A stretch of 64,000 nucleotides of DNA from the NCBI RefSeq assembly GCF_001642935.1, contig NZ_CP016761.1:496001-560000 (forward strand), read 5' to 3'. The DNA comes from Fictibacillus arsenicus (GTDB lineage: Bacteria > Bacillota > Bacilli > Bacillales > Fictibacillaceae). Made by a program: the position numbers and the translations under genes. Under the pieces are notes generated by a model. The model did no database searches. It was not told the DNA's origin and saw nothing but the letters and a program-made list of their open reading frames with translations. Shown piece after piece: positions 34,765 to 47,790 of this stretch; position 1 is the first letter of the stretch; every line of letters starts with the position of its first letter.

Positions 34765-35757
34765 TTGAACAAGTTAAAAATGTTGCTAATGGTTGCAGCT
34801 GCGTTGGTCCTTATAACAGGATGCAGTGATTCCGAAAAAGCAGATACAAAAAATGATGAAGTGTCAAAAGAGAAAAAGAACACTGACGAAAAAGAAAAAG
34901 TAAAAACAGTAGATAAAAAAGCTGATGCTCCAAAAGACCAAGGAGATTATAAGGTATGGTTTGAAGGAGATGTGGAACGTAAAGGCAAGTTAATTACAGT
35001 AAAAGGGAAAACCAACCTATTACCAGAGTCTAGACTTATGATCGGAATGGACAGTGTTGAAGGTACTATTATTGGGGGGAATGAATCCTTACAGGTAAAT
35101 GATGATGGAACTTTTAACACCGAACTAGAAATCCCTAATGAATATAAAGGGTTGATCAAAGTATCAATTAAATTCGAACCAAGTTCAGACAATCAACCTA
35201 TTAAGGACCACTATGGGGAAAATGGTGAAAAGCTTGAAGGATCCTTTGTTAGAATCAATGAAGATTCAGCGGCAAAGCAAAGTATAGCTTTATTAACATT
35301 TGAAGTTCCTCAAGATGTATCTAACGCAACCATAGCAATCGAAGAACCAAAATGGGATAAGCCTGAAGATTATGGCTCAGAGATAATTCGGATTGAAGAA
35401 CCTGACATTGAAAAAGATGATAGATATCTATATGTTGAAGGAAAAACGAATTTATTAGAAGGAACTCGATTAAGAGGGAGACTTGATATCCCTGGTTTTT
35501 TTACTTCGGGCTTTCAAGATGTAGTTGATGTTAATCCTGACGGTTCATACAAAATGATAATTGAGAAACCGCAAACAAACGAAAAACTGAAAGATGTAAA
35601 AGAATATGAGTTAGTAATCAGTATGAATCTTGGTGATAACAGCTGGCAATCAATAAAAGAAGCTTACGGAGAGAACGGGGAAAAACTCCAGGGTGAGTTT
35701 ATAGTAGAAGAAAGCAACTCAAAAACAGCAGAAAAGAAAATATCAATTGTGGAATAA
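34765..35757 (+). CDS. Lipoprotein with two duplicated domains
   Basis: The 330-residue lipoprotein starts at TTG 34765 behind AAAGGAAGG, with lipobox LITGC (about residues 16-20) and a Lys/Asp spacer. Two copies of one domain follow: copy 1 spans VKGKTNLLPESRL to DHYGENGEKLEGSF (about 75-165), copy 2 spans VEGKTNLLEGTRL to EAYGENGEKLQGEF (about 225-315). The repeats are probably immunoglobulin-like beta domains. No enzyme motif is visible. It completes a run of three lipoprotein genes. Confidence 0.75.
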   Translation: MNKLKMLLMVAAALVLITGCSDSEKADTKNDEVSKEKKNTDEKEKVKTVDKKADAPKDQGDYKVWFEGDVERKGKLITVKGKTNLLPESRLMIGMDSVEGTIIGGNESLQVNDDGTFNTELEIPNEYKGLIKVSIKFEPSSDNQPIKDHYGENGEKLEGSFVRINEDSAAKQSIALLTFEVPQDVSNATIAIEEPKWDKPEDYGSEIIRIEEPDIEKDDRYLYVEGKTNLLEGTRLRGRLDIPGFFTSGFQDVVDVNPDGSYKMIIEKPQTNEKLKDVKEYELVISMNLGDNSWQSIKEAYGENGEKLQGEFIVEESNSKTAEKKISIVE

Positions 35758-35763
35758 TCACTT

Positions 35764-35795
35764 TGCCCAGCTCTTTAAGTAGCCGGGCCTTTTTA
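35764..35795 (+). terminator. Rho-independent terminator after the lipoprotein run
   Basis: GCCCAGCT and AGCCGGGC pair at seven of eight positions and are followed by CTTTTT. Confidence 0.75.
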
Positions 35796-35853
35796 AATGT
35801 TTAACAATTGCACAATAAGAGAAAAATGTACAAGAGAAAGGCGGGATTCCGAG

Positions 35854-37287
35854 ATGAGCTATGAAGATTTAGCACTGCATACAGATAAGTACCAGATTAA
35901 TATGATGTACGCCCATTGGAAAAACGGAACTCATAATAATATTAGAGTTTTTGAAGCTTTTTTTCGAAAAAATCCTTTTAAAAGTGGATTTGCGGTATTT
36001 GCTGGTCTTGAGCGAATTATCCATTATGTTAACCACTTGCGTTTTAATGAAGATGATATCTATTATTTAAGAACACAGGAAGAGCAATATGATGAGGACT
36101 TCTTAACAGAATTGAAGAACTTTCAATTTACCGGGGAGCTCTTTTCCGTAAAAGAAGGGACGGTTGTTTTTCCAAACGAACCTTTAATTAGAATTAAATG
36201 CCGTGTGTTCGAGGCTCATTTGCTGGAGACAGCTCTCCTCAACTTTATGAACTATCAGACACTGATTGCAACAAAGGCGGCGCGCATCCGTCATATTGCA
36301 AAAGATGATCAGTTAATGGAATTCGGCACACGCCGAGCTCAAGAGGCGGATGCAGCGATCTGGGGTGCGCGTGCCGCGTACATTGCCGGGTTTGATGCAA
36401 CTTCAAACATGCGCGCAGGAAAGCTTTTTGGGATTCCTACAAAAGGAACGCACGCACATGCATGGGTTCAAGATCATGATTCTGAAGAAGAGGCTTTTGA
36501 ACGTTTCGCAAAAGCACTGCCTGATCAAAGTATTCTTCTAGTTGATACTTATAATACATTAAAAAGCGGAGTTCCAAATGCTATAAAAGTTGGGTTGAAG
36601 ATGAAGGAAGAAGGAAAGTCGCTGAAGGGAATTCGACTGGACAGCGGTGATTTAGCTTACTTCTCTATCCAAGCCCGTAAAATGTTGGATGAAGCTGGAC
36701 TCAACGATACAGTGATTGTTGCAAGTAACGATTTAGATGATGATGTTATTACAGATCTGAAATCGCAGGGTGCAAAAATCACATCTTGGGGTGTCGGAAC
36801 ACAGCTGATTACGGCATCAGACCAGCCAGCACTTGGCGGTGTATATAAAGTGGTAGCAAAATATGAAGATGGTGAGTACGTCCCTACAATTAAAATCTCT
36901 TCTAATGTAGAAAAGATAACTACACCTGGATACAAAAAGGTGTATAGAATTATCAATAGTAAGGGAAAAGCGGAAGCCGATTATATTGCTATGGAGGATG
37001 AAGTAATCCCTGAAAAAGACATCAAGCTTTTCGATCCGATACACACCTATAAAAATAAGGTTGTATCTTCTTTTACTGCAGAAAAGCTGCTTCAGCCTAT
37101 ATATATAGAAGGAAAGCTTGTTTATGAGCTGCCTAATCTGGGGGAAATCCGCAGTTATCACCAAACGCAGCTTCAGTTGTTCTGGCCGCAGCATTTAAGA
37201 AGATTAAATCCTCAAGAATACTTTGTAGACCTTTCTGAAAAAGTGTGGAAGACGAAAAACGACCTTTTAGAAAAGTATTCATTATAG
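35854..37287 (+). CDS. pncB: Nicotinate phosphoribosyltransferase
   Basis: A 477-residue NAPRTase that makes nicotinate mononucleotide from nicotinate and PRPP, the first salvage step to NAD. Conserved parts include LALHTDKYQINMMYAHWKNG at the N-terminus, FGTRRAQEADAAIWGARAA, the phospho-His region GTHAHAWV and the PRPP site RLDSGDLAY. The frame opens at 35797, but ATG 35854 with AGAAAGGCGGG 9 bp before matches family length. It stands alone between two terminators. NAD salvage just after a NADase-toxin locus is probably coincidental. Confidence 0.93.
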   Translation: MSYEDLALHTDKYQINMMYAHWKNGTHNNIRVFEAFFRKNPFKSGFAVFAGLERIIHYVNHLRFNEDDIYYLRTQEEQYDEDFLTELKNFQFTGELFSVKEGTVVFPNEPLIRIKCRVFEAHLLETALLNFMNYQTLIATKAARIRHIAKDDQLMEFGTRRAQEADAAIWGARAAYIAGFDATSNMRAGKLFGIPTKGTHAHAWVQDHDSEEEAFERFAKALPDQSILLVDTYNTLKSGVPNAIKVGLKMKEEGKSLKGIRLDSGDLAYFSIQARKMLDEAGLNDTVIVASNDLDDDVITDLKSQGAKITSWGVGTQLITASDQPALGGVYKVVAKYEDGEYVPTIKISSNVEKITTPGYKKVYRIINSKGKAEADYIAMEDEVIPEKDIKLFDPIHTYKNKVVSSFTAEKLLQPIYIEGKLVYELPNLGEIRSYHQTQLQLFWPQHLRRLNPQEYFVDLSEKVWKTKNDLLEKYSL

Positions 37288-37292
37288 GACTC

Positions 37293-37326
37293 AAAACCTC
37301 TTTTCCGATGTGAAAAGAGGTTTTTT
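37293..37326 (+). terminator. Rho-independent terminator of pncB
   Basis: AAAACCTCTTTT and AAAAGAGGTTTT form a strong stem with an eight-nt loop and T-run. Confidence 0.9.
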
Positions 37327-37347
37327 AATAAAAACTTAAAAAAACCG

Positions 37348-37376
37348 TTGACGGTGCACCAGAACGCTGATATAGT
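37348..37376 (+). promoter_or_regulatory. rRNA operon promoter P1
   Basis: TTGACG (37348-37353), a 17-bp spacer and TATAGT (37371-37376), about 215 bp before the 16S gene. Confidence 0.8.
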
Positions 37377-37443
37377 AATAAACGTTGTTGCTTTTCTTAC
37401 ATATTTATCGACAAAAACAAACAAAACTTTTTTAAAAAAGTAG

Positions 37444-37473
37444 TTGCATCACAAAGATGATGTGTGGTAAGAT
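37444..37473 (+). promoter_or_regulatory. rRNA operon promoter P2
   Basis: TTGCAT (37444-37449), an 18-bp spacer and TAAGAT (37468-37473). Tandem promoters are usual for Bacillus rrn operons. The leader that follows (37480-37591) holds no gene. Confidence 0.65.
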
Positions 37474-37591
37474 AGTTTTTGTCGCTGCTTTAAGAAAGTA
37501 ACGCGATGAAGTTCTTTGAAAACTGAACAAAAGCAAAGGTAAGGAATTAAGAATTAATTCCGTCAGTAACAAATTAGAGCAAGTCAAACAC

Positions 37592-39145
<1,554 letters not shown>

Positions 39146-39231
39146 TGGAGATTATGAAACAGCTTCGACTGTTTCGTAAGTACACCTTTTGCCTTTTGTT
39201 CAGTTTTGAAGGAACTTTATACTTCCTTTAG

Positions 39232-39308
<77 letters not shown>

Positions 39309-39333
39309 TTTAAATTTTATATTCCTAGAATAT

Positions 39334-39409
39334 GGGGCTTTAGCTCAGCTGGGAGAGCGCCTGCCTTGCACGCAGGAGGTCAGCGGTTCGATCCCGCTAA
39401 GCTCCACCA
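39334..39409 (+). tRNA. tRNA-Ala (TGC)
   Basis: Starts GGGGCTTTAGCTCAG, anticodon TGC in CTTGCAC, ends GCTCCACCA. Second tRNA of the rRNA spacer. Confidence 0.96.
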
Positions 39410-39550
39410 TTGCACATCTTATGGATGATGCATTTTTAAATTGTGTTCTTTGAAAACTAGATATCGACATCCAAACAAAGTAATGCAAGGCAGATAGATT
39501 ATTTATCTGCGCCAAAGCAAGAATCTTTGATGTGTAAACATCATATAAGG

Positions 39551-42486
<2,936 letters not shown>

Positions 42487-42551
42487 TAAAATTGCACGAA
42501 ACGTTTGGAAACGTCGTATCTAGTTTTGAGAGAACATACTCTCTATATAAT

Positions 42552-42672
42552 TGGTTCAGTGATAATGGCGAAGAGGTCACACCCGTTCCCATACCGAACA
42601 CGGAAGTTAAGCTCTTCAGCGCCGATGGTAGTTGGGGGTCTCCCCCTGTTAGAGTAGGACGTCGCTGAGCCA
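42552..42672 (+). rRNA. 5S ribosomal RNA
   Basis: Ends pair as GGTTCAGTGA/TCGCTGAGCC around the conserved core CACACCCGTTCCCATACCGA and AGTAGGACGTCGC. About 120 nt. Confidence 0.96.
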
Positions 42673-42679
42673 TACATAT

Positions 42680-42754
42680 TCCACAGTAGCTCAGTGGTAG
42701 AGCTATCGGCTGTTAACCGATCGGTCGTAGGTTCGAGTCCTACCTGTGGAGCCA
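42680..42754 (+). tRNA. tRNA-Asn (GTT)
   Basis: TCCACAG/CTGTGGA acceptor, anticodon loop CTGTTAA, encoded CCA. First of the array after 5S. Confidence 0.96.
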
Positions 42755-42758
42755 TATT

Positions 42759-42850
42759 GGAGAGCTGTCCGAGAGGTCGAAGGAGCACGATTGGAAATCG
42801 TGTATACGGTCAACCCCGTATCAAGGGTTCGAATCCCTTGCTCTCCGCCA
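42759..42850 (+). tRNA. tRNA-Ser (GGA)
   Basis: GGAGAGC/GCTCTCC acceptor, anticodon loop TTGGAAA, long class II variable arm, encoded CCA. Confidence 0.96.
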
Positions 42851-42878
42851 GATACATACCTCTCTAACTTTAAACACT

Positions 42879-42953
42879 GGCCCGTTGGTCAAGCGGTTAA
42901 GACACCGCCCTTTCACGGCGGTAACACGGGTTCGAATCCCGTACGGGTCACCA
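42879..42953 (+). tRNA. tRNA-Glu (TTC)
   Basis: GGCCCGT/ACGGGTC acceptor, anticodon loop CTTTCAC, encoded CCA. Confidence 0.96.
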
Positions 42954-42983
42954 TTTTTATACATAACCAACTTTATATTATAT

Positions 42984-43059
42984 GGAGGATTAGCTCAGCT
43001 GGGAGAGCACCTGCCTTACAAGCAGGGGGTCGGCGGTTCGAACCCGTCATCCTCCACCA
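42984..43059 (+). tRNA. tRNA-Val (TAC)
   Basis: GGAGGAT/ATCCTCC acceptor, anticodon loop CTTACAA, encoded CCA. Confidence 0.96.
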
Positions 43060-43073
43060 TTAACTTTTAATAC

Positions 43074-43097
43074 TTTATATCATCGCGGGGTGGAGCA
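43074..43097 (+). repeat. Truncated 5' copy of the initiator tRNA gene
   Basis: These 24 bp are identical to 43211-43234, the 10 bp before and first 14 bp of the tRNA-fMet gene. After 43097 the tRNA sequence breaks off. The 113 bp that follow hold no gene; a tRNA 3' end copy also occurs at 43363-43383. Confidence 0.85.
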
Positions 43098-43220
43098 TGG
43101 AGCGTAAGCTTCTGTGAAATCACGACGACATGTCTCGTGGATACGCTTCTAAGATAAACATGTAGAGGAAGAGACAGTCAATATCATACTCGGATACATC
43201 GTCCGAAACTTTTATATCAT

Positions 43221-43297
<77 letters not shown>

Positions 43298-43386
43298 ATA
43301 TTATTTCATGAAAAACGTCGAGATTCTTCTTGACCATGAAATATCTGGAGTGCCCATAGGGTGCAACCAATTTTATTTATGAACAT

Positions 43387-43462
43387 GGACTCGTGGTGTA
43401 GTGGTTAACATGCCTGCCTGTCACGCAGGAGATCGCCGGTTCGACCCCGGTCGGGTCCGCCA
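43387..43462 (+). tRNA. tRNA-Asp (GTC)
   Basis: GGACTCG/CGGGTCC acceptor, anticodon loop CTGTCAC, encoded CCA. Confidence 0.96.
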
Positions 43463-43506
43463 TTTTTATTTTCTGGTGGTTTTTACATTCAAGAGATTTA
43501 ACTCTT

Positions 43507-43582
<76 letters not shown>

Positions 43583-43590
43583 TTTTTTTT

Positions 43591-43666
<76 letters not shown>

Positions 43667-43748
43667 GTTTTTTCTTCCTTAATTGGAATAAAAAACGTAT
43701 TGAAAATAGGTCGTAAATAACTTACAATAGAACCTGTCTTCATTTTGT

Positions 43749-43833
43749 GGAGGGGTAGCGAAGTGGCTAAACGCGGCGGACTGTAAATCCGCTCCCTCCG
43801 GGTTCGGCGGTTCGAATCCGTCCCCCTCCACCA
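43749..43833 (+). tRNA. tRNA-Tyr (GTA)
   Basis: GGAGGGG/CCCCTCC acceptor, anticodon loop CTGTAAA, class II variable arm, encoded CCA. Confidence 0.96.
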
Positions 43834-43860
43834 TTTATTTATAAACATATTTATCCTTAC

Positions 43861-43934
43861 AGGGGCATAGTTTAACGGTAGAACGAAGGTCTCCAAAACC
43901 TTTGGTGTGGGTTCGATTCCTACTGCCCCTGCCA
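43861..43934 (+). tRNA. tRNA-Trp (CCA)
   Basis: AGGGGCA/TGCCCCT acceptor, anticodon loop CTCCAAA, encoded CCA end. Confidence 0.96.
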
Positions 43935-43949
43935 TTTAAATTATATTGT

Positions 43950-44026
43950 GGCGGTCGTGGCGAAGTGGTTAACGCATCGGATTGTGGTTCCGACATTCGG
44001 GGGTTCGATTCCCCTCGTCCGCCCCA
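43950..44026 (+). tRNA. tRNA-His (GTG)
   Basis: Extra G at -1, GCGGTCG acceptor, anticodon loop TTGTGGT, encoded CCA. Confidence 0.94.
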
Positions 44027-44035
44027 TTTATGTGT

Positions 44036-44110
44036 TGGGCTATAGCCAAGCGGTAAGGCAACGGACTTTGACTCCGTCATGCGTTGGTTCGAATCCAGCT
44101 AGCCCAGCCA
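44036..44110 (+). tRNA. tRNA-Gln (TTG)
   Basis: TGGGCTA/TAGCCCA acceptor, anticodon loop CTTTGAC, encoded CCA. Confidence 0.96.
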
Positions 44111-44139
44111 TTTTTTATATTTATGAATGAGATATTTTT

Positions 44140-44214
44140 GCGGAAGTAGTTCAGTGGTAGAATACAACCTTGCCAAGGTTGGGGTCGCGGGTTCGAATCC
44201 CGTCTTCCGCTCCA
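44140..44214 (+). tRNA. tRNA-Gly (GCC)
   Basis: GCGGAAG/CTTCCGC acceptor, anticodon loop TTGCCAA, encoded CCA. Confidence 0.96.
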
Positions 44215-44228
44215 TTTGAATTTTATCT

Positions 44229-44303
44229 GGCGGCATAGCCAAGTGGTAAGGCACGGGTCTGCAAAACCCTTATCCCCCGGTTCGAATCCGGGTGCCGCCT
44301 CCA
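44229..44303 (+). tRNA. tRNA-Cys (GCA)
   Basis: GGCGGCA/TGCCGCC acceptor, anticodon loop CTGCAAA, encoded CCA. Confidence 0.96.
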
Positions 44304-44327
44304 TACAAGTTTTAAAAGCTTTACAAT

Positions 44328-44412
44328 GCCGGTGTGGCGGAATTGGCAGACGCGCACGACTCAAAATCGTGTTCCTTCTGGAGTGTCGGTTCGACCCCGA
44401 CCACCGGTACCA
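44328..44412 (+). tRNA. tRNA-Leu (CAA)
   Basis: GCCGGTG/CACCGGT acceptor, anticodon loop CTCAAAA, class II variable arm, encoded CCA. Last tRNA; the order Asn to Leu matches the trnD cluster of Bacillus subtilis, minus its final Leu. Confidence 0.96.
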
Positions 44413-44427
44413 TTACATACTAACTTT

Positions 44428-44459
44428 TAAGTCAATGCTAAACGGCATTGGCTTTTTTA
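44428..44459 (+). terminator. Rho-independent terminator of the rRNA-tRNA operon
   Basis: AAGTCAATGC and GGCATTGGCTT form the stem with a short loop and T-run. Confidence 0.85.
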
Positions 44460-44540
44460 TCTTCCTTTTAATGTGTTCATGCCCAGATGTGAACCTCTTT
44501 CTTGTACATTGAATAGTTAAGTATAAGGGGGGGGAAACAT

Positions 44541-44750
44541 ATGTATAGAGTGCAGCTTGGGACGATCATAGGTTATGTTTTAATCACAGTTTGTATTACC
44601 TCTTTAATTTTCTTAGTTTCTGATATTGCCCGCTATATGAATGTGATTGAAATCATGATAGGTAAAATATTTTATTCCATGAGGCTTATCATTGTTTTTA
44701 TAACAATCCTAATTATTTCAGTTCTTTTTCTTTTTAGAAATTATAGATGA
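44541..44750 (+). CDS. Small two-helix membrane protein
   Basis: A 69-residue protein with hydrophobic helices at about 7-27 and 48-65, ending FRNYR. The ATG follows the very strong AAGGGGGGGGAAA. No homology recognised. A terminator follows directly, so it is a single-gene unit between the tRNA array and the next gene. The ribosome site and compact transcription unit argue that it is real. Confidence 0.6.
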   Translation: MYRVQLGTIIGYVLITVCITSLIFLVSDIARYMNVIEIMIGKIFYSMRLIIVFITILIISVLFLFRNYR

Positions 44751-44786
44751 GCAAGCGTTCTTACAAACGTAGGAATGCTTTTTTTG
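44751..44786 (+). terminator. Rho-independent terminator
   Basis: AGCGTTCTTAC and GTAGGAATGCT pair with G-T wobbles and are followed by seven Ts. Confidence 0.82.
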
Positions 44787-44865
44787 TTTCCTTAATCGTG
44801 ACATAAAGTTTTACTAAGAAAATAAATTTAAGGAGTGATGTCTTTTTAGAAGGGGGTAATAAGTT

Positions 44866-45552
44866 TTGTTTAAAGAATTTTTTGATTTTAAAAAGCTAAA
44901 AAAAGAATGGATTTATTTTGGGGCAATCACCTTTGTGTTAGTTTTGGTTAGCTTGTATTGTGCACATGCATGGGGTTATAATAAAGCTTCTATTTTGTTA
45001 GATGATAAAAAAATAACGGCTTATGAGATTAATGAAGAGATAGAGAGTTTGAAAAATGATCTGGCTGTTATTGAAGAAAAAGTAGCTGATGCAGGAGAGG
45101 AACAGAGCAATAAACAAGCAGAATTGAGTCAAATGAACTCTGAGTATGAGGAAGTTACAAGTATAATTAATCAAAGAGATGATGTTCAGAAGGATTATGA
45201 TTCACTTTTACAACAAGTTGAAGAAAAAGATGAAGAGATAAAAGCTCTTAACCAGCATATTTCTGATAAACAAAAAGAACTCGACAAAATCACAAAAGGT
45301 ATTGTTATCAAAAAGAAAGAGCCGAGAGTGTTAGTTGCTGGAGTTTTTATAGCCGGAAAAGATATACCACCGGGCCGATACAAAGTTGAACCGAACAGGG
45401 GATCAGGAAATTATTTTGTGAACGGCGGAGCAAAAGTAAATATCATCTTAGGTAAAGGTGATGATTTTTACTTGCCTGAATATGTGTTTGAATTAGATGA
45501 AGGCGATGAAATTGAAGCAACTTTGTCTGTAAAGTATATACTTGTTGAGTAA
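44866..45552 (+). CDS. Membrane-anchored coiled-coil protein with C-terminal beta domain
   Basis: The 228-residue protein starts at TTG 44866, 9 bp after GAAGGGGG. It has a basic N-terminus, one transmembrane helix (about 17-37), a long coiled coil (about 55-145, rich in E, K, Q) and a C-terminal domain with LVAGVFIAGKDIPPGRYKVE, a pattern seen in uncharacterised Firmicute surface proteins. The coiled coil would place the beta domain outside the membrane. Function unknown. Confidence 0.68.
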   Translation: MFKEFFDFKKLKKEWIYFGAITFVLVLVSLYCAHAWGYNKASILLDDKKITAYEINEEIESLKNDLAVIEEKVADAGEEQSNKQAELSQMNSEYEEVTSIINQRDDVQKDYDSLLQQVEEKDEEIKALNQHISDKQKELDKITKGIVIKKKEPRVLVAGVFIAGKDIPPGRYKVEPNRGSGNYFVNGGAKVNIILGKGDDFYLPEYVFELDEGDEIEATLSVKYILVE

Positions 45553-45633
45553 AATTGAATCAATTTTTTAAAAGAACTTGTCATAAATCCAATACATGCT
45601 GCTTATATATAAAACAAGTTAGTTGTAGGTTTT

Positions 45634-45677
45634 AATGCAGGGCTTCGTTGACTCAATGAAGCCCTGCATTTTTTTTG
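45634..45677 (+). terminator. Rho-independent terminator of the coiled-coil gene
   Basis: AATGCAGGGCTTC and GAAGCCCTGCATT form a perfect 13-bp stem followed by eight Ts. Confidence 0.93.
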
Positions 45678-45691
45678 ATTGGGGCTTTAAA

Positions 45692-45817
45692 TAAAATATT
45701 GAGGATTTTACATGGTTTATTGAAACTTCCACATGATATATTCACTAAATCACTCATTATATTCACCAAAGCCATTGATATATTGACATAAACCCTTATT
45801 ATATTGATGAAGCTACA
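45692..45817. repeat. Six imperfect 21-bp tandem repeats
   Basis: Units start at 45692, 45713, 45734, 45755, 45776 and 45797. The shared core is TATATT(C/G)A near the unit start followed by an A- and C-rich half. The array lies between converging genes. It is too diverged in frame to encode a peptide on either strand. Confidence 0.65.
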
Positions 45818-45854
45818 GAATTCGACACTCCAGCCTCATAATTTAAACACCTGT

Positions 45855-46508
45855 TTAAATCAGCTGAATCTCAGCCGTCCCGCCATTCACCTGTGTGAAC
45901 ATTTTAGCCATCGACTCCAACATTTCACGAGCTTCACTTTCATCCATAGATGGCTGCAAATAAACGATATGCATCGCATTCCTAACGCTCTCATCCACCA
46001 TCGTCCGCTTAGAATCGACGATAGGGCTGCCAAACGCTCCGATCGAGTCTGCAGACAGCAGTTTCCCCTCCATATTCATCTCTCGGCCGTTTAGTCCTTC
46101 ATATGTATCTTCAACACCGCCGATCCTTACTTCCACATCGCCTTCAATTTTATCAAGGTTATAAAGTCCGATTGGTATAGCAAATCGAATGGAGAAGAAA
46201 TTATTAACGTCTACACCTGAATTGATAGCTGGGAGATCTTTGCCGCTTAACACACGGCGCAGCAGTGCTTCTGACGCGGGGCGGTACCGTGATGGGTCTG
46301 TGCCAAGCTTTTTAAATACAGATCGGTATTCGGCTACACCTGGGTAATCAGCAGCTGTTTTGCCTTCCAGTTTTAAGGATTCTAGAAATAGCTGGAATCT
46401 GCCTTTTATCATTTGCGGAGACTCGCTAATCGCGATATCATGGTATGTAATTGTGCCTATTTTAAACTGCGGGACAAGTTCCTTTATTTTTGCCGATATT
46501 GTTATCAT
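45855..46508 (-). CDS. B3/4-domain protein (PheRS beta-like editing domain)
   Basis: A 217-residue protein with the B3/B4 fold found in the editing module of phenylalanyl-tRNA synthetase beta chains; the segments GVAEYRSVFKKLGTDPSRYR and INSGVDVNNFFSIRFAIPIG are typical of free-standing members. They are thought to act on mischarged tRNA or free aminoacyl groups. ATG at 46508 sits behind ACGGGG; the frame extends upstream to 46790 over the divergent queG gene and is rejected as start. Editing role inferred. Confidence 0.82.
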   Translation of the reverse strand: MITISAKIKELVPQFKIGTITYHDIAISESPQMIKGRFQLFLESLKLEGKTAADYPGVAEYRSVFKKLGTDPSRYRPASEALLRRVLSGKDLPAINSGVDVNNFFSIRFAIPIGLYNLDKIEGDVEVRIGGVEDTYEGLNGREMNMEGKLLSADSIGAFGSPIVDSKRTMVDESVRNAMHIVYLQPSMDESEAREMLESMAKMFTQVNGGTAEIQLI

Positions 46509-46585
46509 AAGTGAACCCCGTTTCTTAAATATATATATGTAGTTTACCATAAAGATTGAAAATAAATATGAAAGGAGGGATATGC

Positions 46586-47731
46586 GTGACAGGTGCCCAG
46601 TTGAAAGAAGAGATTGTTGCATATAGTAAAGAAATCGGAATAGATAAAATTGGCTTCGCTGATGCTGATGTTTTTGCTGAGTTAAAAGAAAGACTTCGGA
46701 TTCAGCAAGATCTTCAATACCAATCAGGATTTGAAGAGAAGGACATTGACAAAAGAACAGAGCCTGAACGGCTTCTAACAGGAGCTTCAAGCATCATTTC
46801 GATCGCTCTCGCATATCCCTCCAAAATGAAAAATGCTCCGAAAAGTATTAAAGGGGAGCGAAGAGGTATTTTTTGCAGAGCATCATGGGGTAAGGATTAT
46901 CACCATATATTAAGAGAAAAGCTTGCACTGCTTGAGGCCTTTATTATAGAGAGAGTTCCAGATGCTAATATAAAATCTATGGTTGATACAGGTGAACTGT
47001 CCGACCGGGCTGTGGCTCAAAGAGCTGGGATTGGATGGAGTGCCAAAAACTGTGCGATTATGTCACCTGAATTTGGCTCCTATATGTATCTTGGCGAAAT
47101 GATTACTAATATCGCCTTTCCGGCAGACACACCAATGGAAGATCAATGCGGTTCATGCAATAAATGTGTAGAGGCATGTCCCACAGGTGCACTTGTACAG
47201 GGAGGGCAGCTCGATTCATCAAAGTGTATCGCGTTCTTAACCCAGACTAAAGATTTCTTGCCGGATCAATACAGAGAAAAGCTAGGCAACCGTTTATATG
47301 GGTGTGATACATGTCAGACTGTATGTCCCGAAAACAAAGGGAAAGATTTTCATCACCATGCAGAAATGGAGCCGGATCCTGAAATTGCAAAGCCTCTTTT
47401 ACAGCCTTTATTGACGATGAGCAATAGAGATTTCAAAGAAAAATTCGGGCATGTTTCCGGAAGCTGGAGAGGTAAGAAACCAATTCAGAGAAATGCGATT
47501 ATAGCATTGGCCCATTTTAGAGAAGAAGCTGCAATACCTGATTTAGTTTACTTATTAAAAAATGATCCAAGACCTGTTATAAGAGGGACTGCTGCTTGGG
47601 CAATTGGTAAAATAGGCGGACATGAAGCAGAATTAGAACTTTCATCAGCAAAAGAGCGCGAAAAAGACGATTTAGTGGCGCTAGAGATAGATAAAGGACT
47701 TAAAATGCTTCGAAATCAAGAAATTTCGTAA
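46586..47731 (+). CDS. queG: Epoxyqueuosine reductase
   Basis: The protein is about 381 residues, cobalamin-dependent, and performs the last step of queuosine synthesis in tRNA. It has two ferredoxin-type clusters, CGSCNKCVEACPTG and CDTCQTVCPENK, the conserved DTGELSDRAVAQRAGIGW segment, and a C-terminal HEAT-like part (PDLVYLLKNDPRPVIRGTAA) as in Bacillus QueG. The frame opens earlier, but GTG 46586, seven bp after AAAGGAGGG, fits family length. It leads a group similar to the yhbA-yhbB-cspR region of Bacillus subtilis. Confidence 0.93.
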   Translation: MTGAQLKEEIVAYSKEIGIDKIGFADADVFAELKERLRIQQDLQYQSGFEEKDIDKRTEPERLLTGASSIISIALAYPSKMKNAPKSIKGERRGIFCRASWGKDYHHILREKLALLEAFIIERVPDANIKSMVDTGELSDRAVAQRAGIGWSAKNCAIMSPEFGSYMYLGEMITNIAFPADTPMEDQCGSCNKCVEACPTGALVQGGQLDSSKCIAFLTQTKDFLPDQYREKLGNRLYGCDTCQTVCPENKGKDFHHHAEMEPDPEIAKPLLQPLLTMSNRDFKEKFGHVSGSWRGKKPIQRNAIIALAHFREEAAIPDLVYLLKNDPRPVIRGTAAWAIGKIGGHEAELELSSAKEREKDDLVALEIDKGLKMLRNQEIS

Positions 47732-47790
47732 TCGCATATCTTTAAAGTGTCCGATATAGTAAGGTCAAGTAATGAAAAGAAGGGATAATT

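Noticed and set aside
18371-35757. Prophage or ICE carrying the tad-toxin block
   Set aside because: No integrase, terminase, relaxase or attachment repeats were seen; the block looks chromosomal, with local recombination only.
35854-37287. NAD salvage gene as part of the NADase-toxin defence
   Set aside because: pncB is a housekeeping gene separated by terminators and 14 kb from the TNT toxin; no shared regulation is seen.
46509-46790. N-terminal extension of the minus-strand B3/4 gene
   Set aside because: It would overlap queG on the other strand; the homologous N-terminus begins at 46508 behind a ribosome site.
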